Origin: Oxytricha trifallax
Lineage: Eukaryota; Ciliophora; Spirotrichea; Sporadotrichida; Oxytrichidae
Direction: 5' to 3'
NCBI GenBank assembly: GCA_000711775.1
Contig: ARYC01017272.1
Span: forward strand, 1 to 64,000
Length of the DNA stretch: 64,000 bases
The stretch's first letter is position 1, and each line of letters starts with the position of its first letter. Made by a program: the position numbers and the translations under genes. Positions 56,594 through 64,000 of the stretch are shown piece by piece. The notes beneath the pieces were generated by a model that saw only the letters and a program-made list of their open reading frames with translations, was not told the DNA's origin and searched no databases.

Positions 56594-57073
56594 AGTGAAA
56601 TAAATGATATTAAGTTAAGAGTATTTGTATTTTGATTAATTTTATACGTCTACAAAAAATTGTAAATAACAGCATTGGGGTTTTATCTAGATTCTTAGTT
56701 AAGCAAAGGTTTAGCTTTGATTATTCAGTACTAAGAAAAATAAATTCTTTTAACCTTTCTGGTATATTAACTAAGCATTAGAGTTTGATATGCAGCAATT
56801 ATGGTGGTTAGTTTGGAGGTATGAGGACACATTTATACTTAGTATATTGCAATAGATTTTTCAAATTTATACTTATCATTATTAATTTGGTTCCAACTTA
56901 GAAGAAAATCAGGTTGGTACTGGTACCAATTAGCTTTTGAACCATTTTGGAACTTTTCTATTTCTCATTTTGCAAATTGGTCTAATCTCTTTAATAAACC
57001 CAATAAGACAACAACCAACCATACCCTAAAAATCAAAGAACTAATAAGCCTCAAAAAGGGTTTTGGGGTTTTG

Positions 57074-57885
57074 AATAAGCATGGTCAATTCATATAAAAT
57101 TAAAAAATTCTACAACTATTTTAGATAAAATGCAAGAAAGATTGTAATTGTAGCACATTCAGAGTTTGTTAGAGGAAATTTGGTAGGAGTAAAGAGAAGG
57201 AGTGTATTTATGATAATTAGGCATGAACTATACCAATCTCTCTTAGATGAAGCTGCTAACTTAAAATACAAACAGTAGCTCTGCGCAATTACAAAATGCT
57301 ATCTATATAATGAAAAGACGAATTTCTTATTACTAAAACTTCAAAAAATTTCTAATTTAGTTCTTTTACCATCTTTGCCTATAATCCTTACTATTAAGGT
57401 TTTTTTATAAATCTTTTATATTTTTTCTAATTTATCAAAGTAATTTTTTATTTTTCTCAAAATCATTTGATTTCTACGATTGGGGTTTCACTTTTTTGGG
57501 TAACTAATTATCATTTTACTAATTAAAAAGAAAACAATAATTAAATTCATTCTGGTCATTGATTTTTGCGGGGGTTTATTTTAAAAAATCATTTAAGTTA
57601 TTTTTAATTTAAAATTATATGAAAAATTTTAAGACTTGTATATGAATTTTTTCTAGCCATTCTTACTTGTTGATGGTACACAATTCTCAAAAAATAAAGT
57701 GAAGCTTTTTTTCAATATAAACATCAATATAAAATAAAATAAAATAAAAAATATATAAATATTTAAAAAAGAATCAAAGTCTTAATATTGAGGTGATTTA
57801 TATTGAGCTTACCAAATTCACAATTATCACTACAGGTTTATATATTAATTTATAAATTCTACTATTAATAAACTTATAATATTTT
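57074..57885. other. AT-rich spacer with a possible small coding block
   Basis: At 57210-57330 a + frame reads MIIRHELYQSLLDEAANLKY and continues some 20 codons. It could be an MDS but is unsupported by homology. The rest is AT-rich. Confidence 0.3.
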
Positions 57886-57889
57886 AGAG

Positions 57890-58430
57890 GAGTCACAATG
57901 ACTTTCAAAGTTAGATAATTCAATCTTATCTATTGATTAATTGTTGTTTTAGTTGAATTCAGATTGCATTTAAAAGTTAATACTTTATCCAGAATAATCT
58001 TATCCTTAAAATCCATAGTCAAATTCTTGCTCTTAATCAAATTATTGCTAATATTAAAACTACTACTCTTATTCAAATCCTTGGACTTAATCGAATTCTT
58101 ACTATGATTCAAGCTACTACTCTTATTAAAATTATTGTACTTAATCGATTTCTTGATATGATTCTAAATACTACTCTTATTGATCTTCTTGCTCTTAATT
58201 TCCACCCTTATTCAAATTATCTTAAACTTTTTAACTATCTTCATCAATTTTCAATTACATTTACAGATAAAAGTCTTTTTTTTCTTGTTCAAAAATGTCT
58301 TTATCTCTTTAGAGTTACTTCTATTGCATATCTATCTCGAGTAGTTTCTAGGCAATATCAGATAAAATATCAAAAGTCTTGTTCTTCACTTTTTGTTCGA
58401 ACTTTTATTAAATATATATACATATACATA
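57890..58430 (-). CDS. Gln-rich repeat-containing protein segment
   Basis: On -, open for about 170 codons with TAA/TAG as Gln: KNKTFDILSDIAQKLLEIDM, FEQEKKDFYLQMQLKIDEDS, then degenerate repeats of about 18 residues (QEQQLESQQEFDQVQGFEQE, QEQEFDYGFQGQDYSGQSI). At DNA level the repeat shows as a roughly 54-bp tandem tract at 57990-58180. In the standard code it is riddled with stops. There is no start ATG within the block, so it is probably internal to a larger gene. The function is unknown; the composition suggests an assembly-prone protein. The open frames in other registers here are shadows. Confidence 0.6.
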
Positions 58431-58439
58431 TACTCCCCC

Positions 58440-59929
58440 CTTTCAAAATAGTAAATCCCATTATAAATAATTCAATTTCCTTTTAAAAAATTAAATAACT
58501 AATTTTTACTATATCTTTTGAATATTTTAAAAAGTAACAAAAAAAATTAAAATTTTTTTTATATGATATTTTAGTAATTATTAAGAAGTTTAAGTTAAAT
58601 TATTTTTTAGAATTTAAATTAGAATAATATATATTTATTTTAATATTTGAAGCAGGGGTGGTAATGTTAAATTTAATCATTTTAATATATTTATATGTAA
58701 TAATGAAAATTATTACTTATATATACAGTATTCATTAAATTAATATTTAATAAATAATGTCGAAGTCCATTTGTGTCTAAAAATGATTATTTAAATGGTA
58801 TAAATTTTTATTATTTAAAAAGGGAAAAATTGACATTTTATTGATAAATTTTTAATTGTTTAAATTCATTCTTTGAAAAATATTAAAATTGTTATGTATT
58901 ATATGTAATTTCACCCTAAATGTTTTTAAATTTCAAATTTTAAATTAATTATTAAAGCTTTTAAATTATTCTAATAGTGCAAAATTGCCGCTAAATATTG
59001 CAGTAGCTGCCTATACATTAAATTTTATACCTAATTAAAATTCAAATCAGACCTTTAAAGGGCGGTATTTTATTTAAATGTTCATCAAGGTAGGTTGTTT
59101 GCAACCCTATTCTTCATTGGTTGTTTTATTTGATTGTGAACGGGCATCCATCATCAAAATAATTAATATAAGAAATTTGATTTAATATATATATATATAT
59201 ATATTATACTAAAGTATAAATTATAAATATTATTAAAACTTTAAACGTCTACTAATCTAATTCATATGTATCATATAAGAAAAATGGGAGATTTTAATGG
59301 AAAGTAGATAAGTAAAATACACAAGTAGAAAATGAATTATCATTATAATATTTTAAAAAATTAGGATAATTTGATTTGCTATAAATAAAATAGGTAACAA
59401 ATTTCTGATATAAATTTTTATTCGTTCATATAGGTACCTATCTTAGTCATATAATATACTGATAATAATAACATATAGAATAGGTTCAAACAGTTTTAAG
59501 TTCCGTGAAAATGATCTTTGAATAAAAAGTAAGTATTTTATACATTTGTTACAAAATCAGAACTTTAAACTATTATTTTAAACAGCATTTCTTCACACAA
59601 GTTCCCGTATTTTATGTTTTTATTTATGTTTAATGAAACTGTAGTTACTGTATGCTGCTTTTCATGAAATCTCAAAATATCCCTGACCGAAGTTTACTTT
59701 TTTCAGTACATACACGTCACTACTTATAGGGATATGCACAATCTGGACTTATTATCGCTCCGCCAATTAGAGCAGATTCAGTGCGATTTTTTAAATAATT
59801 TTTAATAAGCATTTGCTTTTGGTAATGAATTTTAATTAATAAAAATAAATGATTTGAAAAGAAATTAAATTATTTAAAAAAGGCGCCTATTAAAGACAAC
59901 TGTGATTTATTTGAAGAACCGATAGTTTG
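58440..59929. other. AT-rich spacer
   Basis: No gene is seen. Contains (TA)n at about 59187-59205, a GC-richer patch at 59060-59150, and the motif GCATCCATCATCA at 59144-59156. Confidence 0.45.
59144..59156 (-). repeat. Motif TGATGATGGATGC, upstream flank of the Ku80 relic
   Basis: Same motif and outward orientation as at the flanks of the intact Ku80. Confidence 0.5.
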
Positions 59930-62670
59930 TATTAACATGTTTTTCAGGCACTGTGATGAGAGAAAAGCATATAAAAGAGTTTTCTATCACAAATTTTTGA
60001 AAGATAGACTCAATACGAGCAGAAAGTGCTCTAACAAGTGATACTACCAATAAGAAGGATGTAATACTTAATATTGTCACTCTGGACTTTTGTGAAAACC
60101 TGTCAGAAGGTTTAATTATTTTTTTGTTAATATAATTAATTACATTCCTGTAAAAATATCCCCTTATATTTATTTGATTTAAATGTAATAAACAATATTG
60201 ATCTAAAATTATAAGATGAGGACGGGGATGAAGAAGATGGAAAACTAATCAATGTAAGAAGAATAAACTAATTATGTAGCCAAATGAAAAATAGCCTAAT
60301 TCAAAAATAAAAAGTTCGTTTCTGAATAGACTGAAAAGGTTATAGGAGCCATCTTCCCAGCTTAAGTTGCAATTGAAATTTAATAGTAGTCCAATATGAG
60401 AGAATTGATACCAGAACTAAGTAAAACAAATAAATTCAAGTTTGTCCTAAATTAATATTTAAATCATGATTTACAGAGGCAACTTGGATATTTCAAAGAA
60501 TTGCAAATTGAATGTGCTAATCTACTCTCGTACTCGTGAAGAATTTTTACCCATTCTCATGAAACACTCATTAGTTGCAGAATCCAAGAACATAAAAGTG
60601 GGGTTTGCGAAAGTTTAGACACAGATGGCTATCGATGATCTTGATAAAATTACAATTCCATCAGAACAGGATATAAAGGCATTTAACTATGAAAAATAGA
60701 TTGTGTCAATTGCTATAGAAAATGATAATGTACTCAAATATAGCCTGCAATAGACGGAGAACAAAATTAATATCATTTGGTTAATTTTAATTATGCTCTA
60801 ATATACCTACTTTTGTTTATGGAATTTTAATAAAACATTGGGCATCGAATATGTAGACGACAAAGACATCAAGCTCCAGAGTAGTTACTGTGAAAAGTAA
60901 TTTAAGTTGTTAGGATTCACTGACGATCAAAGTTCCTTGTCATCATTTCTTAGCAGATGTCTATTAAGAAGGTCTTTTAATGAAAGAGCATTTGCAGTTT
61001 TGGTATATGCTGTGATTGAAACCCACAGAATACTCATTACTAGAATTATCGAGAGGAAAAATTATTATCTTAAGCTGGTACTCTACTCTCATAATCTTAT
61101 ATTTTAATTATATTCCAAAAGTAATTGATCAATTAATATCCACTTTTATTATTTGTGAATTTTTATCAGTAAGAAGAAGCCAATACTGTATATGGCTAAC
61201 TCCCAACAAATGAAGAGAAACGTGATTACCAATTTCTTTCTCTCTATCCAGCATCACGTAATCATATGCAGGCAGCCATGGAACTTATAAAAGCACTAGA
61301 TTTTCACAAAAAAAGACGTAAATGATATATGAATTGCTATTATTTTAATTTTTCAATGAGCCAAAAGTTGATGAACAGACAAGCACTATTTGACATTCGA
61401 CCCTGTTCTCAAGTATTATAATCAAATCGTCGAGCATAGAATGACTCACCTGAGGAGCAAGTTTTGCAAGATCTCAATAAAGCAAATATTAATAAAAGTT
61501 TAATAATCAAAATACTATTTTAATTTTAGTAAATAATTAAAATTTTTTACTAAAAATTAATATAATTATATTTCAATAATTTTGACAGAATATATAAATT
61601 AAATCCAAATAAATTGTTAAAATATAATTAAAAAATATATTAAAATGCATAATTATTGTTAATTTTTAATGCAAAATAAAATTATATAATACTTTTATTT
61701 TGAAAAAGTGATGCTATATTTTGCAAATCGAGTCAGAAAAATATTTTCTTTAATATAAAATAATTTAAGCCATTGCAGAATATGTAAATACAGATAAGGA
61801 ACTGTTCACCCATGCCTAAGAGGAAGCAAGCGCCTTTGAAGAAGCATTCAAGCCGGAGCACAACAACGAGAAAGAGAATAAGAAACGTAAGAGACATCGC
61901 CCAGAGAGACAACAGAGGAGGAAGCAATCATAGCCATGATGAAACTGATCTAGAACGGAGGTGGCTTTGAATTCAAAGACAACGATGGAGCTGTAAAAGA
62001 GATCGGCAGTGTGAATCCCATAGAAGACTTCAAGAAAATGGTCACAGACAGGAAAGTGGATAGAGTGGGCACTGCTATCGATCAGATGAAGGACATGATC
62101 ACTAAGTTAGTCAATAACAGTCTGAATGGGGACTTGTATCACAAAGCCATAGAGTGTCTGGCATCTCTGAGGGAGGCTTGTATCACAGAAGATGAAGCAT
62201 AGGAATTCAATCTGTTTATGGAATAGCGAGAGCACGGTATACATCTGTTCTATTATCAAATTAATAATATCTAAAAAGTAAAATATTAAATAAATTATTT
62301 TATTTAAAATTAAAAGTTTTAGAGAAATTTAATGTTTTTATTTTAAATAGAAACAATTAACATTTTATATACTTATTAATAATAAAAAAATAACGTTATA
62401 TTTAAAACTAGACAACAATTTTGCTCGTACTTTCATAAAATGTGGCCGAATTATATTTATTTTACAAATAAACTTACTTATTATATGAATAATTTGTTTT
62501 TAATTAATATAGTATACAATATCTAAATAGAATATTGCATTTAACAATAACAATAAATTCTTCGATCTGATTGTCAATGAAAATAATAAATCTCATTACC
62601 AAAGACGAGTCTAGCAACAGTTCCACAACAGCTGAGAAAGCTAGACTGATCTATATTTTTATAATTTTTA
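59930..62670 (+). pseudogene. Decayed inverted copy of Ku80
   Basis: Begins inside the VWA part (GACTCAATACGAGCAGAAAG.. and LDFCENLSEG at 60090), then SKNCKLNVLIYSRTREEFLP, YVDDKDIKLQSSYCEKQFKL, FAVLVYAVIETHRILITRII, ELFTHAQEEASAFEEAFKPE and NPIEDFKKMVTDRKVDRVGT (62011-62202, 90 percent or better by eye), then a last block near 62560-62660. Many frameshifts and TGAs break it (for example NENNKSHYQ for HEKISLITK), and the N-terminal third is absent. IESs are duplicated too. The C-terminal domain is conspicuously better preserved than the rest. No functional product is expected. Confidence 0.88.
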
Positions 62671-62687
62671 ATATTTATATTAATTTC

Positions 62688-62700
62688 TGATGATGGATGC
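62688..62700 (+). repeat. Motif TGATGATGGATGC, downstream flank of the Ku80 relic
   Basis: Fourth copy of the Ku80-flanking motif. Confidence 0.5.
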
Positions 62701-62713
62701 AGATATTAAAAAA

Positions 62714-63085
62714 TTGAGGGGGGAAGTTTCTTGCTCCTTCGGAAGTTTCCTGCCCATACATAAAAATATGTAATTTTTATTATTTTTAAAGAATCTTTAT
62801 CATCAATTATAATATTATATTTTTAATTTAGCTTCAAATATCATTTCTAGCTTGATAATGAATTTACAATTTGATGAAAATTACATTAATTATTAATAAA
62901 AAACAATTATATAGCCTTGTTTATAATACTTAATTTGATAAAGAATAATAATGTACCTTGAAAATTTTATATCAATAAAAGTTGTTTAGTCCATGATTAT
63001 GGTAATTGAAATGGAAATTTATTAATTTTAAATATTTTATTGCCAAAAATTAATGTTGGGGCAGGAAATATCCCCCCAAAAAAAT
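62714..63085. repeat. Possible MITE, about 370 bp, GGGGGG..TTTCCTGCCC ends
   Basis: Left GAGGGGGGAAGTTTCTTGCT..TTTCCTGCCC and right GGGGCAGGAAATATCCCCCC are imperfect inverted repeats of 25-40 bp around AT-rich DNA with no ORF. Confidence 0.5.
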
Positions 63086-63649
63086 TATATATTTTCCAGT
63101 CAAGTCAAAAATCTGCGTCATATCGTGAATTTTAATCAAGTAAATACACTTCTTTTTTTTAGTACAAAACTTTTATCTGTAATTATAGATTAATATCTTG
63201 AAGGTTTTCGTTCTTTTTATTTATTTGATAAAATTTTCTAGTCTAGCTGTCTCGCCTATAAAACTAGATGTTTCCTACGTATGGCTGTCTATCATTTAAA
63301 AAAACATTCGCTAGTTCTAAATTTACATATAATTTAAATATAAATATATTCTCTTAATATAACAAATTTTAAGAGTTATATCAATATTTATTTATAGTTC
63401 TTGCACATTTAGTAAAAATGAAATTTTAAAAGTATTTGAAAATATAATAATTGTTCGATTATTGTTTTTTATGAATTTATATAGACAATTTAAATAGAGA
63501 TTATGAATTTTCACAATTTTTATAAATGCTATTCTAAGAAATTATAAAAAATTATATAATTTATTTAATTCAATCAAATTAAACATATATATTTGTTTTT
63601 TTAGTAATTATTAATTCTCCTGTGTATATTTTGTGCATTTAATATAATA
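63086..63649. other. AT-rich spacer
   Basis: Nothing recognisable on either strand. Confidence 0.4.
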
Positions 63650-64000
63650 GAAGTCGTACTGATGAAATACACCGAATAATTAAGCGAGGACTCCGACTGT
63701 GTAAAAATGATAGACATTCAACTTATGAAGGCCTCCCATGTAGTTATTTACGCATTTATCATTGTCAATTAAATCTTGTGATACGAATTATTAAATTAAT
63801 CTGACAACTTCTTCTCCAATGGCAGATTCAGCCTGCTACTTATAGGCAACATGTAATGTATGGCACCTTTTCTTGGGAGTTTAGCGAGTTGATGATCAAA
63901 GGCACTGTTCATTCCAAATAGCTCACCCTTGAATACTTCATTAACATAGTAGAAAGTGGGTTGTTATTAATGTGCTCCAATAAATGATCTTCGTTTACAA
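63650..64000 (-). pseudogene. Decayed partial copy of PGDH, runs off the window
   Basis: On -, VNEDHLLEHINNN matches VNEDHLLEHMNTH of the PGDH gene. NDKCVNNYMGGLHKLNVYHF and VGVLAQLFGVF match its NDNCVNKETNMGGLHKMSVRHF..VGVLAHVFSVF tract. Frameshifts separate the pieces. Orientation and order relative to the Ku80 relic mirror the intact pair at 18776-24133. Confidence 0.85.

Larger units (their letters stand above)
54866..56687. mobile_element. 1.8-kb GC-rich insert bounded by a perfect 28-bp inverted repeat
   Basis: 54866-54893 (starting GATAAAACCCCAATGCTG) and 56660-56687 (ending CAGCATTGGGGTTTTATC) are exact reverse complements. They contain a C4A-like telomere-reminiscent tract but differ from TBE TIRs. 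Between them lie a hairpin element with (TAG)n and a run of + strand coding segments. Nothing like a transposase is visible. Either a non-autonomous element that captured gene pieces or a gene-segment insertion whose ends were duplicated by inversion would fit. Confidence 0.6.
46837..57073. mobile_element. Older TBE, split by a younger TBE and carrying a gene-segment cargo
   Basis: The left TIR starts CAAAACCCCTTAATTAG at 46837 and lacks one outer C4A4 unit. The right TIR ends AAAGGGTTTTGGGGTTTTG at 57073. Remnants of the zinc-finger/kinase ORF (-) resume at 53764 after the inner TBE, which sits inside that ORF's 3' part. A GC-rich insert lies at 54866-56687. The spacer of GGTACC type follows at 56780-56950. 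The 22-kDa and transposase ORFs are missing. The outline matches the TBE at 33906-37957 in order and orientation. Confidence 0.8.

Noticed and set aside
58104-58451. 115-codon frame on +
   Set aside because: Antisense of the Gln-rich block on -, whose repeats and composition are more protein-like; the + frame is Leu/Ile/Phe-rich by complement.
1-64000. tRNA and rRNA genes, bacterial operons and ribosome binding sites
   Set aside because: No tRNA or rRNA was recognised by eye, and the code, introns and IESs are ciliate, so prokaryotic signals do not apply.

Overview
The window looks like germline (micronuclear) DNA of a spirotrich ciliate of the Oxytricha/Stylonychia/Tetmemena type. Three things support this. 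(1) Reading frames become long and protein-like only if TAA and TAG are read as Gln and TGA is the sole stop. (2) Genes are cut into blocks separated by AT-rich spacers, with short direct repeats (pointers) at the block edges, i.e. MDSs and IESs. (3) The transposons end in telomere-like CAAAACCCC repeats and carry a DDE transposase, a 22-kDa-type ORF and a zinc-finger/kinase ORF, the TBE layout.

Layout. 1-2426: right part of a decayed TBE. 2430-11871: a VIT/von Willebrand A gene and three repeated copies of its C-terminal module, two split by TBE-derived or palindromic DNA. 12347-16946: three crotonase-family genes. 17224-18470: a Cys-rich membrane protein. 18776-20547: phosphoglycerate dehydrogenase (PGDH). 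20720-24133: Ku80. 24637-25771: COQ4. 26443-26799: an Asn/Gln-rich protein. 27034-29287: a coiled-coil protein. 31260-33450: a decayed copy of 11.76-13.75 kb. 33906-37957: a decayed full-length TBE. 39.0-46.7 kb: a field of long palindromes plus an unrecognised ORF at 44.0-45.4 kb. 46837-57073: an old TBE that contains an intact TBE (47151-53760). Both nested TBEs carry GC-rich blocks packed with protein-coding segments, including the 3' part of a calcineurin A gene. 57890-58430: a Gln-rich coding block. 59930-64000: a decayed, inverted copy of the Ku80-PGDH pair.

The genes are mostly housekeeping and do not form one pathway. The theme is germline architecture: selfish elements, gene pieces with pointers, and decaying duplicates. 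Ku80 is notable because ciliates use end-joining factors to delete germline DNA. Block edges of interrupted genes are approximate unless a pointer or intron is named. All similarity calls are from reading translations by eye; no search was run.
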